In this document: positions 26,055 through 35,017 of the stretch, piece after piece
Position numbering within the stretch: the first letter of the stretch is position 1
Layout: every line of letters starts with the position of its first letter
Source of the DNA: Flavobacteriales bacterium
Lineage (GTDB): Bacteria > Bacteroidota > Bacteroidia > UBA10329
Length of the DNA stretch: 62,760 nucleotides
Direction: 5' to 3'
Assembly (NCBI GenBank): GCA_021739695.1
Contig: JAIPBM010000028.1
Coordinates: forward strand, 1 to 62,760
Notes under the pieces: generated by a model
Seen by the model: only the letters and a program-made list of their open reading frames with translations
Database searches by the model: none
What the model was told of the DNA's origin: nothing
Program-made: the position numbers and the translations under genes

Positions 26055-28139
26055 TTAGTAAGCCCCATTCCGTTTCCTTACAAACCACTCAACACTGAGG
26101 AGGGCAAGGATCAAGAAGAATATCCATTTCAAATGAATGGCCTCTTTGAACCACGTTTGTTCGTAGACCACATTTCGAATGTCATCACGCGCTTTGATGG
26201 CTTGGGCTAAGTTCTCCAATTCTCGTGGGTAGAAAAGTTCACCTCCTGTACCATTCGCAATCTTGTGCATCAATGCGTGGTCGGCTGTGGTGCGCGTAGT
26301 TTCCAACTTCTGAGCTGCTACCATAAATTGACCACTGCTTTCCAGCACTTTTCCGCCATTGCTAACCTGTGCCTTGTAGCGATAGTTTCCTTCTTTGAAA
26401 CTTCCGGCATTCAGTCGGTAAGAATTATCCGTTCGGTTGAATTTGTATTCGAAGACCTTTCCTGACTCGTCTGTGATCGTCAAATCGACTTCTGGTTCGT
26501 TGACGGGTTCGTAGGTCTCATTGTAAAGTTCCGCGTTGAAGACAATTGCCTCATCTTCGCTGTAACGGTTCTTAGTATTCACGCGGAAAAGGCTCTTGTC
26601 GGTTTTGAGTGCAAGGAACTGCACCACTTTCGAAAGCATCGCATCAAATATCTCGTGCGAACCATTTTCCTCAAAATCGCGGATGCGCCATTTCCAGATG
26701 CCATCGCCTACCAGCACGCCCGTCTTTCTGCCCGAAACATCGTTGAAAAGCAAGAGCGGATTCTGCGTTTCCACATTTCCAATGCGCTGATTGAACAGCG
26801 TTTGTGCCGAACCACTTGCCGCATACTCCCCAAAAGGTGCATTGAGAGGCGGGAATCGTTGAAGCATTCTTCTTACGTTCTCATCCAAGGTGAAGAGTGA
26901 AAATCCTTTGGCAAATACAGGCAACACTTGATTCTTTGATTGTCGCGCTGCATTTATCTGTAATCCGAAGTTCATATCGTTGAACCAACGTAGGTCGGTC
27001 TTGCTGCCTACAATGCAAAAAACAGGCACCGTAGAAGCTCGAACCTTGTCCATTTCTGGCCGTCCAGCGCCACCTTGCTGTGGCAATTGATGCAAGATAA
27101 TGAGGTCGTATTGCTCAGCATTGAATTCCCGTTCGCCAAGCACCATGGCATCCACTTCATAATTATCGTTGCCCGAAATGGAGCGTTTCAAGGCTGCGAT
27201 GTCTGGATGCGGATTAGCTGCAAGGATGAGCACCTTTTGCCGTCCGTCCAGCACTTCCACAAAGAAATCTTGCGTGTTATTGCTGCGCGAAAGTTCTCCG
27301 CTCAGTACGCTGACGCTTGCTTTTATCCTGTTCAATCCAGGTGTTTCTGCTTTCAGTTTTGCAGAAAGCACCTTTCGGAATGAATTGCTGTTGATGCTTA
27401 CTTTCTGTTCCCAAAGAATTCCTTTCTCAGCCGAAAGTTGAACGGTCACTTCCTTTCCTTGGAACTTCTCCGCTTCCAATGTTATCTCCACCGGGAATTC
27501 ATTTCCGAGATATGCATAACGGTTATGATCTACTTTTTTCAGGATCACATCGCGTTTGATGGAGGTATCGCCCAAGGCAATGGAATAGATCGGTGCATTA
27601 AGGTGCAGCGGGCTATAGATCGGGTCGCGGCCACGGTTGTACAAACCATCGGAAGCGAGCACCACGGCTCCTACATTCCGATTGGCGTAAACGTTATCCA
27701 ACTCTTCGAATAACTCTGACATATCGGTACGGCCATCAGCAAAATCAGGTGTTTCGGTTTCTTTTACGGCATTTCCGAAGGTGTAGCTGCGCACCTCGTA
27801 TTCGTCCGAAAGCTCCTTTCTAAGTATCGCAAGCGCTTCTAGGTATTCTTTGCGGTAAAAAGCACTATCGCTGTTAAGCGGAATACTGGAAGAGTTATCC
27901 TGCGCAATCACCACAATCGGTTTTTCGGTTCGCTTGGTGACTGATTTGATCAACGGACCGATGAGTAATACCACCAAAATAAAAATGGTGATGCCACGCA
28001 TCGCGGCCAAGCCACGCACCATCCAAATGGGCATTTCGGCAGTGCGCTTCTCGCGGAAATACATTCCGAGTGCATACGCTGCTCCGGCCAAAACGGCCAG
28101 CAGTAAGAACCACGTTGGATACTGAAATACGATGCTCAA
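26055..28139 (-). CDS. VWA/BatA-like membrane protein
   Basis: A 694-aa protein with two N-terminal transmembrane helices (WFLLLAVLAGAAYALGMYF, AMRGITIFILVVLLIGPLI), a large periplasmic part and one C-terminal helix (WIFFLILALLSVEWFV). Residues about 70-190 resemble a von Willebrand A domain with a modified metal site (VVIAQDNSSSIPLNSDS, VVLASDGLYNRGRDP). Ig-like regions and a glutamine-amidotransferase-like segment (VLILAANPHPDIAAL, DLIILHQLP) follow. Such proteins are common in Bacteroidota; their function is poorly defined. Confidence 0.82.
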   Translation of the reverse strand: MSIVFQYPTWFLLLAVLAGAAYALGMYFREKRTAEMPIWMVRGLAAMRGITIFILVVLLIGPLIKSVTKRTEKPIVVIAQDNSSSIPLNSDSAFYRKEYLEALAILRKELSDEYEVRSYTFGNAVKETETPDFADGRTDMSELFEELDNVYANRNVGAVVLASDGLYNRGRDPIYSPLHLNAPIYSIALGDTSIKRDVILKKVDHNRYAYLGNEFPVEITLEAEKFQGKEVTVQLSAEKGILWEQKVSINSNSFRKVLSAKLKAETPGLNRIKASVSVLSGELSRSNNTQDFFVEVLDGRQKVLILAANPHPDIAALKRSISGNDNYEVDAMVLGEREFNAEQYDLIILHQLPQQGGAGRPEMDKVRASTVPVFCIVGSKTDLRWFNDMNFGLQINAARQSKNQVLPVFAKGFSLFTLDENVRRMLQRFPPLNAPFGEYAASGSAQTLFNQRIGNVETQNPLLLFNDVSGRKTGVLVGDGIWKWRIRDFEENGSHEIFDAMLSKVVQFLALKTDKSLFRVNTKNRYSEDEAIVFNAELYNETYEPVNEPEVDLTITDESGKVFEYKFNRTDNSYRLNAGSFKEGNYRYKAQVSNGGKVLESSGQFMVAAQKLETTRTTADHALMHKIANGTGGELFYPRELENLAQAIKARDDIRNVVYEQTWFKEAIHLKWIFFLILALLSVEWFVRKRNGAY

Positions 28140-28204
28140 TTAATTTCCCTTAAAGCCTTAATAAAAACAATCCTCCGCCTCATTCCTCGGTACCTCCTTT
28201 CAAA

Positions 28205-28260
28205 GCAGGATCGCGCTCCTTCCCCCTTGTAAAGGGGGTGCCCGTAGGGCGGGGGATTTC
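28205..28260. repeat. GC-rich palindromic repeat
   Basis: CCCCCTTGTAAAGGGGG is a short palindrome followed by TGCCCGTAGGGCGGGGGA. It lies in the 142-base gap between the VWA-like gene and fabG. It resembles the dispersed CCCCTT/AAGGGG elements at 31691 and 40541. Confidence 0.6.
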
Positions 28261-28281
28261 TGTCAATGTCTAAATTCATTC

Positions 28282-29028
28282 TCACGTCAACAACCCTCCA
28301 CAAACAGAGATCACCTGCCCTGTTACATAACTGGACATGTCGCTGGCAAGGAAAAGGGCCGCATTGGCCACGTCTTCGGGCGTGCCTCCGCGTTTGAGCG
28401 GAATGCTCTTGCGCCATTCCTCCACCACTTTCCCGTCCAAGGCATCTGTCATTTCTGTTTCAATGAACCCGGGTGTAATGGCGTTGCAACGGATGTTTCG
28501 CGAACCCAACTCCAAGGCAATGGACTTGGTAAAACCGATGATTCCCGCTTTGCTTGCCGCGTAATTGGCCTGCCCCGCGTTGCCTTTCACTCCTACAATG
28601 GAGCTTATATTGATGATGCTTCCGCTGCGCTGTTTAAGCATAGGGCGTTGCAGCGCCTTGGTGATGTTGAACACTGATTTCAAGTTGGTTTCCATCACTA
28701 GGTCCCAATCCTCCTCTTTCATGCGCATGAGTAGGTTATCGCGGGTAATGCCTGCGTTGTTCACCACCACATCCAACTTGCCGTATTTCTCTACTACTTG
28801 GTTCACTAAAGCTTCTGCCTGCTCAAAACTGGAAGCATCAGACCGCAGGGCCATCACCTCCACTCCATTCACGCTCAGTTCGGCAGCCAAGGCCTTGGCC
28901 TTCTCTTCCGAAGAAAGGTAGGTGAACACCACGGTGGCGCCTTCCTGTGCAAACTTCTCGCAAATGCCCTTGCCTATGCCGCGTGTGCCTCCTGTAACCA
29001 AGGCTATTTTCCCATCCAACAGACCCAT
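28282..29028 (-). CDS. fabG: 3-oxoacyl-[acyl-carrier-protein] reductase FabG
   Basis: A short-chain dehydrogenase that reduces 3-oxoacyl-ACP with NADPH in fatty acid elongation. The ATG at 29028 gives 248 residues, the normal length: MGLLDGKIALVTGG with TGGTRGIGKGI for the cofactor, NNAG near residue 90, an active-site Ser in INISSIVG, YAASKAG, and a C-terminal YVTGQVISVCGG. An upstream in-frame extension to 29412 exists only because it crosses the 21-bp array, reading as proline-rich heptads; I reject it. Confidence 0.95.
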   Translation of the reverse strand: MGLLDGKIALVTGGTRGIGKGICEKFAQEGATVVFTYLSSEEKAKALAAELSVNGVEVMALRSDASSFEQAEALVNQVVEKYGKLDVVVNNAGITRDNLLMRMKEEDWDLVMETNLKSVFNITKALQRPMLKQRSGSIINISSIVGVKGNAGQANYAASKAGIIGFTKSIALELGSRNIRCNAITPGFIETEMTDALDGKVVEEWRKSIPLKRGGTPEDVANAALFLASDMSSYVTGQVISVCGGLLT

Positions 29029-29133
29029 AAATGAATTCGCTTTGGCGCCAAAGATAGGAAAGCGAAGTTGCGCTTGGGTGGTTGATGGCGCGAAGTGCAT
29101 GCCTGATTGATGATTTGTAAAAGTGTGGTTGGG

Positions 29134-29380
29134 AAATAAGAAAATTGATGCTGGCGGTAAAGGAATTGATGCCGATGGTGAAGGAATTGAATCTGGTGAT
29201 AAAGGAATCGGATCTGACGGTAAAGGAATCGGGTCTGAACATGACGGAATTTCAGTTGGAGGTGACGGAATTTCATCTGGAGGTGAAGGAATTTCAGCTG
29301 GAGGTGACGGAATTGATGCCGATGGTGAAGGAATTGAATCTGGATGTTGCGGAATTGAATCTGACGGTGTGGGACTGACC
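29134..29380. repeat. 21-bp-period degenerate tandem array B (about 12 units)
   Basis: The core GGAATT recurs at 29162, 29183, 29204, 29225, 29246, 29267, 29288, 29309, 29330 and 29351, always exactly 21 bases apart, with a degenerate unit at each end. The consensus is near GGTGAAGGAATTGAATCTGG. The array lies in the divergent promoter region between fabG and the EEP-family gene. One frame reads GKGIDAD/GEGIESG heptads. Bases 29142-29167 are identical to 45044-45069 in array C. Confidence 0.92.
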
Positions 29381-29464
29381 CTTTCTGAAAAAAAACCTTC
29401 CTTTTCATCCATCTGAAAACCGTAAATGCGCTGGCATGGTTCGTGGCAATGCGGCTTACATCCC

Positions 29465-29472
29465 TACCTTTG
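29465..29472 (+). promoter_or_regulatory. -7 element TACCTTTG
   Basis: TACCTTTG fits TAnnTTTG and lies 19 bases before the ATG at 29491. This supports that start over the in-frame ATG at 29443. Confidence 0.55.
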
Positions 29473-29490
29473 ACGACAAACAAACACTAT

Positions 29491-30513
29491 ATGAATCGTT
29501 CTTCTTTTGGCATCTTATGGGCTTTGGCCCTCGGTCTTATTGCTTCGTCCATTTCTTCGGTAGCGCAAACGGTGCATCCGTTGGAAGTGGTGTTTTACAA
29601 CGTGGAGAATCTGTATGACACGGAGGATGACCCATTGGTGGATGACAACGAGTTTCTGCCAGACAGCGCCAACAAGTGGACCATGGAGCGCTATGAGAAA
29701 AAACTGAGCGACCTGGCGAAGGTGTTGAAAGCGGCTTCGGAAGATGGTTTGCCAGAGGTAATTGGCCTTTGCGAAATTGAGAACCGAAAGGTGGTGGAAG
29801 ACCTATTTGCCACCGCGCCTTTGAACGAAGCGAAATTTGTGGTGGTGCATGAAGATAGTCCGGACAAGCGCGGTATTGATGTGGCGCTGATCTACCACGC
29901 GGAGCGATTGAAGGAACTGTATCACGAAAAGATCCGTTATTCTTTTGATTTTGAACCTGAGACCACTACGCGCGACATCTTGTATGTGAAGCTGCTGAGC
30001 GGAATTGACACGCTGCATTTCTTTGTGAACCACTGGCCATCGAGACGAGGCGGACAGGAAGCAAGCCAACCAAAGCGATTGAAGGCTGCGAGTATGCTGC
30101 TTGCCAAAACGGATTCCATTTTAGCCATTGACCCAAAGGCGAAGATCGTTGCAATGGGCGATTTCAATGATTACCCGAACAACCGTTCGATGACGGAAGT
30201 GTTGAATTCCACACCCGGTGCCAACGGAGTACTAACGAACCTTACCTACGCTTTTCATGATCAAGGTTTGGGCACGTACAATTACAAAGGCGAATGGGGA
30301 ATGCTCGATCAGTTCATTGTTTCGCAAGGTGTGATGAACAGCGAGCAAGGGTTGTCTACACTGGAGCATTCGATCTCTATCGTAAAGGAAGATTGGATGC
30401 TTTTTAAACAAGATGGAAAGGAGCCTGCGCCTAGCAGAACCTACGGTGGGCCTAATTATTATGGTGGTTACTCAGACCACTTGCCTATTAGGATGATCAT
30501 GTTCGGCAAATGA
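29491..30513 (+). CDS. Exported endonuclease/exonuclease/phosphatase-family hydrolase
   Basis: The ATG at 29491 gives 340 residues with a signal peptide (FGILWALALGLIASSISSVAQ). EEP-fold motifs are VVFYNVENLYDTEDDP, EVIGLCEIENRKV (metal Glu), KRGIDVALIY, FFVNHWPSRRGG, AMGDFNDYPNNRSM and GGYSDHLPI (catalytic Asp-His). The family covers nucleases, phosphatases and sphingomyelinases; the substrate cannot be told here. The Bacteroidota NVENLYD subgroup is widespread. Confidence 0.9.
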   Translation: MNRSSFGILWALALGLIASSISSVAQTVHPLEVVFYNVENLYDTEDDPLVDDNEFLPDSANKWTMERYEKKLSDLAKVLKAASEDGLPEVIGLCEIENRKVVEDLFATAPLNEAKFVVVHEDSPDKRGIDVALIYHAERLKELYHEKIRYSFDFEPETTTRDILYVKLLSGIDTLHFFVNHWPSRRGGQEASQPKRLKAASMLLAKTDSILAIDPKAKIVAMGDFNDYPNNRSMTEVLNSTPGANGVLTNLTYAFHDQGLGTYNYKGEWGMLDQFIVSQGVMNSEQGLSTLEHSISIVKEDWMLFKQDGKEPAPSRTYGGPNYYGGYSDHLPIRMIMFGK

Positions 30514-30569
30514 TGAAAAATTGTTGAAACTACAGACCGAACTTCCACAAAACCCGTTGTGAACGCCAC

Positions 30570-30577
30570 TATCTTTG
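30570..30577 (+). promoter_or_regulatory. -7 element TATCTTTG very close to a start codon
   Basis: TATCTTTG ends only 4 bases before the ATG at 30582. If active, transcription would begin at or next to the start codon, giving a leaderless or nearly leaderless mRNA. Confidence 0.4.
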
Positions 30578-30581
30578 AATC

Positions 30582-31223
30582 ATGAAATGGATTGCTTCGA
30601 CTTCTTTGCTTGCCTTGTTTGCGATGATGTCTTTTACCGGCTGCAACACCAAAGACGAGCTTCCTCCGGGAGAAGATAATCTGTTCTACGTGAAGTTTGA
30701 CGTTGGAAGCGATTCGGTGTATTACGAAGATGGCGTGGACAACTATGGAAATGGCCCTGGTGTTGACACCTACAGCGATTCGGTAGGAACCTTACACAGC
30801 CAATTCAGCACTTTTATACGAAGCGCGCTTGACCCCGATTATGAGCACAACATCATCACGTTTCAGATGGTGAAATTCCTGATAGACAGCAATGATCTTT
30901 CTTACAACACCCGTTTTCTGATGTTTGATGAAGGAACGTACAATTACGGGTCGTGGAGCGAAGACAGCACCATGGCCGGTGTGGATGGTGCCATTATCAC
31001 CTATACAGACAATACAGGTAAGATTTGGAGCAGTGACAAACGTTTCGGACAGCAAGAAAGCTGGGCGCGTTTCGAGATCACTTCTCACACTGCTGTAGAT
31101 GACGACCAATTCGGTGCGAAGACGAAAGGAACGTTCCATTGTCGTGTTTTTGATGGAACTGGTGGTTTTCTTGAACTGAGCAATGGCAGTTTTCATGCAC
31201 GCACCATTTATCAACAACAATAG
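30582..31223 (+). CDS. Putative lipoprotein of unknown function
   Basis: A 213-aa protein with a lipoprotein signal (LLALFAMMSFTGC, lipobox Cys near residue 21). The mature part is beta-rich, with YVKFDVGSDSVYYEDG and KTKGTFHCRVFDGTGG, resembling small Bacteroidota lipoproteins that present an immunoglobulin-like sandwich. No family is assigned. Its stop is 6 bases before thyA, so it is likely the first gene of a lipoprotein-thyA-folA operon; I see no functional link to folate metabolism. Confidence 0.82.
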   Translation: MKWIASTSLLALFAMMSFTGCNTKDELPPGEDNLFYVKFDVGSDSVYYEDGVDNYGNGPGVDTYSDSVGTLHSQFSTFIRSALDPDYEHNIITFQMVKFLIDSNDLSYNTRFLMFDEGTYNYGSWSEDSTMAGVDGAIITYTDNTGKIWSSDKRFGQQESWARFEITSHTAVDDDQFGAKTKGTFHCRVFDGTGGFLELSNGSFHARTIYQQQ

Positions 31224-31229
31224 AAAAAG

Positions 31230-32051
31230 ATGAAACAGTACCACGATCTGATGCGCCACGTAATGGAAACCGGAACCGATAAGGCAGACCGGACCGGAAC
31301 AGGCACCAGAAGTGTTTTCGGTTATCAGATGCGATTCAATCTGAGCGAAGGGTTTCCCGTTGTGACGACCAAGAAGGTGCATCTACGCTCCATTATTCAC
31401 GAACTGCTTTGGTTTTTGAAAGGCGAAAGCAACATCAAGTATCTGAAGGAGAATGGCGTTTCCATTTGGGATGAATGGGCCGATGAAAATGGCGAATTGG
31501 GTCCTGTTTATGGTGTTCAATGGCGATCGTGGCCAACCAGCGATGGGCAGAAGATCGATCAGATACAGAAATTGGTGGATGGCATTAAGAAGAATCCAGA
31601 TTCTAGACGACATATTGTAAGCGCGTGGAATGTGGCAGAGGTAGAAAACATGGCCTTGCCTCCGTGTCATACCATGTTTCAGTTCTATGTAACCCCCCCC
31701 AACCTCCCCAAAGGAGAGGAGAAAGGGAAGCTTTCGTGCCAACTGTATCAGCGTAGTGCTGATATTTTCCTTGGTGTTCCCTTCAATATTGCCTCTTACG
31801 CATTGCTTACGATGATGATCGCTCAGGTGTGTGATCTGGAGCCGGGCGATTTTGTGCACACCTTTGGCGATGCACATCTGTATTCCAATCATTTTGAGCA
31901 GACAGCGCTTCAGTTGAGCAGGGAACTACGCCCGTTGCCACAGATGAAGATCAATCCGGAAGTGAAAGATCTTTTCGCGTTCACGATTGAGGATTTTGAG
32001 CTTGTCAATTATGATCCGCATCCACACATCAAAGCTGCGGTTGCCATATGA
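31230..32051 (+). CDS. thyA: Thymidylate synthase
   Basis: It converts dUMP to dTMP with methylene-tetrahydrofolate. The 273 residues contain [31 protein letters not shown], the active-site [11 protein letters not shown] and [22 protein letters not shown], ending [10 protein letters not shown]. Compared with the E. coli enzyme from memory (264 aa), nine extra residues ([11 protein letters not shown] in place of AD) lie in the turn after FQFYV. They are encoded by a palindromic repeat at 31691-31726. It overlaps folA by 4 bases. Confidence 0.97.
   Translation: MKQYHDLMRHVMETGTDKADRTGTGTRSVFGYQMRFNLSEGFPVVTTKKVHLRSIIHELLWFLKGESNIKYLKENGVSIWDEWADENGELGPVYGVQWRSWPTSDGQKIDQIQKLVDGIKKNPDSRRHIVSAWNVAEVENMALPPCHTMFQFYVTPPNLPKGEEKGKLSCQLYQRSADIFLGVPFNIASYALLTMMIAQVCDLEPGDFVHTFGDAHLYSNHFEQTALQLSRELRPLPQMKINPEVKDLFAFTIEDFELVNYDPHPHIKAAVAI
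31691..31726. repeat. Palindromic GC-rich repeat inserted in frame in thyA
   Basis: The segment contains ACCTCCCC and AGGAGAGGAG and resembles the intergenic element at 40541-40570 (shared ACCTCCCCAA and GAGGAG, with C-runs before). It is translated as part of ThyA in a surface turn. Confidence 0.75.
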
Positions 32052-32527
32052 TCAGTATGATTGTGGCTGCCGATGAGCAGAATGTGATCGGTAAGGACAA
32101 CGACCTGATCTGGCATTTGCCTGACGACTTGAAATTCTTCAAGCAGAAGACAAGTGGGCACGCCATTATCATGGGAAGAAAAACCTATGAATCTGTTGGG
32201 CGACCGCTTCCGAACCGTACCAATATCATCATTACCAGAGACGAGAATTTTGTGGCAGATGGTTGTGTGGTGGTTCAATCGTTGGATGAAGCGCTGAAAC
32301 TTGCTGCTGATGATGAAGAAGCATTCATTGTAGGTGGAGAACAGATCTACCGATTGGCCTTACCGCATGCCGACCGCATTTACCTGACCCGCGTACACCA
32401 TACATTCGATGGCGACCGACACTTTCCTGCATTGGACGAAAGTTGGAAAGAAATTGAGCGCACTGAGCATCCGATTGATGACAAACACGCGTTTTCATTT
32501 ACATTTACAACGTACGAAAAACCTTAG
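32048..32527 (+). CDS. folA: Dihydrofolate reductase
   Basis: It regenerates tetrahydrofolate with NADPH, closing the cycle used by the adjacent thymidylate synthase. The 159-residue protein shows [20 protein letters not shown] (substrate loop), [44 protein letters not shown] and [12 protein letters not shown]. Length and motifs are standard. Its start overlaps the thyA stop, indicating coupling. Confidence 0.97.
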   Translation: MISMIVAADEQNVIGKDNDLIWHLPDDLKFFKQKTSGHAIIMGRKTYESVGRPLPNRTNIIITRDENFVADGCVVVQSLDEALKLAADDEEAFIVGGEQIYRLALPHADRIYLTRVHHTFDGDRHFPALDESWKEIERTEHPIDDKHAFSFTFTTYEKP

Positions 32528-32564
32528 ACCAATCTCCTTAATCCCATTTCAACAACCGATTTCA

Positions 32565-33428
32565 ATGAACAATAGAACCTTCTACCCTCTTGCTCTTATC
32601 CTGATCGTTGGCGCTGTTTTCAGCTCTGGATGTAAGAAATTTGTTCATCAGAACATTCAGGCAGCCAGCAATAGCTCTGTGGCCATTGTTGTTTACAATG
32701 ATGTTTTCGAACAGTTGAACTTGGCAGCCAATGGCGGCACTGCGCTTGACCAAATGACAGTAGCAACTTGGAATTTGAGCGGTTCGCTCTGTGCCACTGC
32801 TACCTTGGAACCGCTTGGTTCTGTTTTCCCAAAAACATTGACACTCGATTACGGAACTGACTGTGTAGGTCCGAACGGAACTTCAAGAGGTGGAATGATC
32901 GTAGCGGTTTTCAGCGGAAACTATGGTGATCAAGGAACAACGATCGATGTAAGCTTCGACAACTTCAATAAAGGTCAGTACACGCTAGCAGGCACTTACG
33001 CAGTAACCTGCGATGCTGCCAACGGTGCTGGTAATCCGGTTTTCAGCGAAGTAATTGCTGATGGCGCTATTTCTTGGGGAACACAACAAGTTCTTTGGAA
33101 TGCCAATTTGAACAGAACTTGGACTGCAGGTTTTGCAACCAACTACAACACACCTGACACCACCAGCACCATGGGCATGGCCGGTGTAAATGACGATGTA
33201 TATGAATTGACCGGAACGGCTACTGGAAACGATTCAAACACACATCCATTCACATGGGAAACGTCAACTGCACTTGTTCTTCAAACTGGATGTATGTACA
33301 TCAACCAAGGAACCTTGGTCATCTCTCCAGCAAACTTCAACGATGGAACGGTTGATTACGGAACGGGAGAATGCGATAAGCAAGCCACTATTGAAGTGGA
33401 TGGCGAAGTGTTCAATTTCACGCTTTGA
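32565..33428 (+). CDS. Putative lipoprotein of unknown function
   Basis: The ATG at 32565 gives 287 residues with a lipoprotein signal (LALILIVGAVFSSGC). An in-frame ATG at 32409 lies inside folA and is rejected. The mature protein is beta-rich, with LDYGTDCVGPNGTSRGG, FDNFNKGQYTLAGTY and DYGTGECDKQATIEVDGEVFNF. This resembles Bacteroidota lipoproteins with repeated beta-sandwich modules. No function is assigned. It is convergent with mqnD, 27 bases apart. Confidence 0.82.
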   Translation: MNNRTFYPLALILIVGAVFSSGCKKFVHQNIQAASNSSVAIVVYNDVFEQLNLAANGGTALDQMTVATWNLSGSLCATATLEPLGSVFPKTLTLDYGTDCVGPNGTSRGGMIVAVFSGNYGDQGTTIDVSFDNFNKGQYTLAGTYAVTCDAANGAGNPVFSEVIADGAISWGTQQVLWNANLNRTWTAGFATNYNTPDTTSTMGMAGVNDDVYELTGTATGNDSNTHPFTWETSTALVLQTGCMYINQGTLVISPANFNDGTVDYGTGECDKQATIEVDGEVFNFTL

Positions 33429-33455
33429 TCTGAGCGCTTTCGAGCGTTCAAGCTG

Positions 33456-34286
33456 CTAAACAAACACGGAATCTTCTACGCGAGGCATTCCGAACTTTCT
33501 GCCAACTTCATACATCTTTGTAATTGCCTCTTTGCCTTTTTCGCCTAGATCAAGCGAATAGTGATTGACGTATAGATCGATGTGCGAACGCATCACCGCC
33601 TCGTCCATTTCCTGTGCGTAGCACTTAACGTAATCTTTGGAAGCTTCGGGATGGTCGAATGCGAATTGAACGCTTTGACGAAGCAGCGCATCGAACTGTT
33701 TCCGCAAGTTTGGCTTTAACCTCCGGTGAATGGCAATTCCTCCCAACGGAATCGGGAAACCTGTTGTCTGCTCCCAGACCTCTCCGAGGTCGGCCAATTT
33801 AACCAAGCCTTTTTCCTGATACGTGAATCGGTTTTCGTGAATAATGACACCTGCTTCCACCGTGCCATCCAACACGGCTTTCTCAATATCAGAAAAGAGA
33901 AATTCCTGTTTGTTCTGCACATCGGGATAAGCAAAGGACATGAGAAAATTAGCCGTGGTATTCTTGCCTGGAATGGCAATTTTAGCCGTTTTCAAATCCT
34001 CTGCCGACAACGGTTGTTTGGCAATCAACAATGGGCCACAATTGTTGCCAAGCGCACTTCCAGCATTCAGCAATTGGTACATGTAATGAACCTGAGAAAA
34101 TGCGTTGTAGCTGACCTTCGTGATGTCGAGTTTCCCAGCCAATGCCATGCGGTTCAGTTGCTCCACATCTGCTAGCACTACTTCCAATTCGATGTCGCCA
34201 AGGTCGATTCTTCCATTCACCAAGGCATCAAAAATGAAGGTGTCGTTTGGGCAGGGCGAAAAGCCGATGGTCAATTTACGCTTCAT
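33456..34286 (-). CDS. mqnD: 1,4-dihydroxy-6-naphthoate synthase MqnD
   Basis: It converts cyclic dehypoxanthine futalosine to 1,4-dihydroxy-6-naphthoate in the futalosine route to menaquinone. The 276-residue periplasmic-binding-like fold shows LTIGFSPCPNDTFIFDALV, DITKVSYNAF, GNNCGPLLIAK, IPGKNTTANFLM, EAGVIIHENRFTY and TTGFPIPLGGIAIHR, all typical of MqnD. It overlaps mqnB by 11 bases. The other mqn genes are not in this window. Confidence 0.95.
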   Translation of the reverse strand: MKRKLTIGFSPCPNDTFIFDALVNGRIDLGDIELEVVLADVEQLNRMALAGKLDITKVSYNAFSQVHYMYQLLNAGSALGNNCGPLLIAKQPLSAEDLKTAKIAIPGKNTTANFLMSFAYPDVQNKQEFLFSDIEKAVLDGTVEAGVIIHENRFTYQEKGLVKLADLGEVWEQTTGFPIPLGGIAIHRRLKPNLRKQFDALLRQSVQFAFDHPEASKDYVKCYAQEMDEAVMRSHIDLYVNHYSLDLGEKGKEAITKMYEVGRKFGMPRVEDSVFV

Positions 34287-34896
34287 GCTGAAGTGTTTCT
34301 AAATAGCTAAGTACTGCGGCATGCAGATTTTTTATGGCCAATGGAATGTTCCAAGCATCTCTGTTTCTCGGTTCCACCCGATTGGAAATGGCCCGTATCT
34401 GAACCCAAGGCACACCGAATTGTTTGCAAACGTAGGCTAACGCTGCACCTTCCATGCTTTCCACATCTGGGTTGAATTGTGCCACGATCTTTCGAATCGA
34501 ATCGGCAGAACCATGCACGCGGTTCACAGTAATTCCATTGGCCACTTCGAGTGATTGAACGCGAACCTCTGTTTCAAACAAAACATCTTCGGTTTTCATA
34601 AGCTTCATTTTATCCGCAGGAATAAACGAACCATTGTCTTCGGCTCCAAGTTCAACAATGCGATCAGAGAGAACTTGAAGCACCGAGCCGATTTCAAACT
34701 TATTCTGAAACGATCCTGCTATTCCCATGTTGACGACCAGATCGTAATTACCGTTCATCAACGTTTTGGTAAGTGCATGCGTAGTTGCAACCATGCCTAT
34801 GCCAGCAACCAACTGATCTACGTTTAAGCTTTCAGCAGGCAACATCTCCATTTCGGTAGCAGACACTAATAGAACCTTGGTCGAACTAGGCAACAT
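34276..34896 (-). CDS. mqnB: Futalosine hydrolase MqnB
   Basis: It removes hypoxanthine (or a related base) from futalosine, upstream of MqnD in menaquinone synthesis. The 206-residue nucleoside-phosphorylase-like protein has LLVSATEMEM, LVAGIGMVATTHALTK, VVNMGIAGSF, DVESMEGAALAYVC (purine-nucleosidase EGA motif) and IRAISNRVEPRNRDAW. The overlap with mqnD shows a two-gene operon. Confidence 0.93.
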   Translation of the reverse strand: MLPSSTKVLLVSATEMEMLPAESLNVDQLVAGIGMVATTHALTKTLMNGNYDLVVNMGIAGSFQNKFEIGSVLQVLSDRIVELGAEDNGSFIPADKMKLMKTEDVLFETEVRVQSLEVANGITVNRVHGSADSIRKIVAQFNPDVESMEGAALAYVCKQFGVPWVQIRAISNRVEPRNRDAWNIPLAIKNLHAAVLSYLETLQHEA

Positions 34897-34979
34897 TCCG
34901 CAAAGGTAGTTGCTTCTTTCGGTGCAAATAAGCCATGTATATGAAGTGCAGAAAGGGATTTAAAAACCAACACAAACCT

Positions 34980-34987
34980 TAGTTTTG
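34980..34987 (+). promoter_or_regulatory. -7 element TAGTTTTG
   Basis: TAGTTTTG matches TAnnTTTG and would give a leader of about 27 nt for the acyl-CoA ligase starting at 35018. That supports 35018 over the in-frame ATG at 34985, which lies within the promoter. Confidence 0.45.
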
Positions 34988-35017
34988 TTTCAATTACAAA
35001 TCCCAAATAGAATACGA

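Noticed and set aside
29029-29412. N-terminal extension of FabG with proline-rich heptads (SIPSPSA, EIPSPPD)
   Set aside because: It is the minus-strand reading of the 21-bp array. FabG begins normally at MGLLDGK (29028) with family-standard length.
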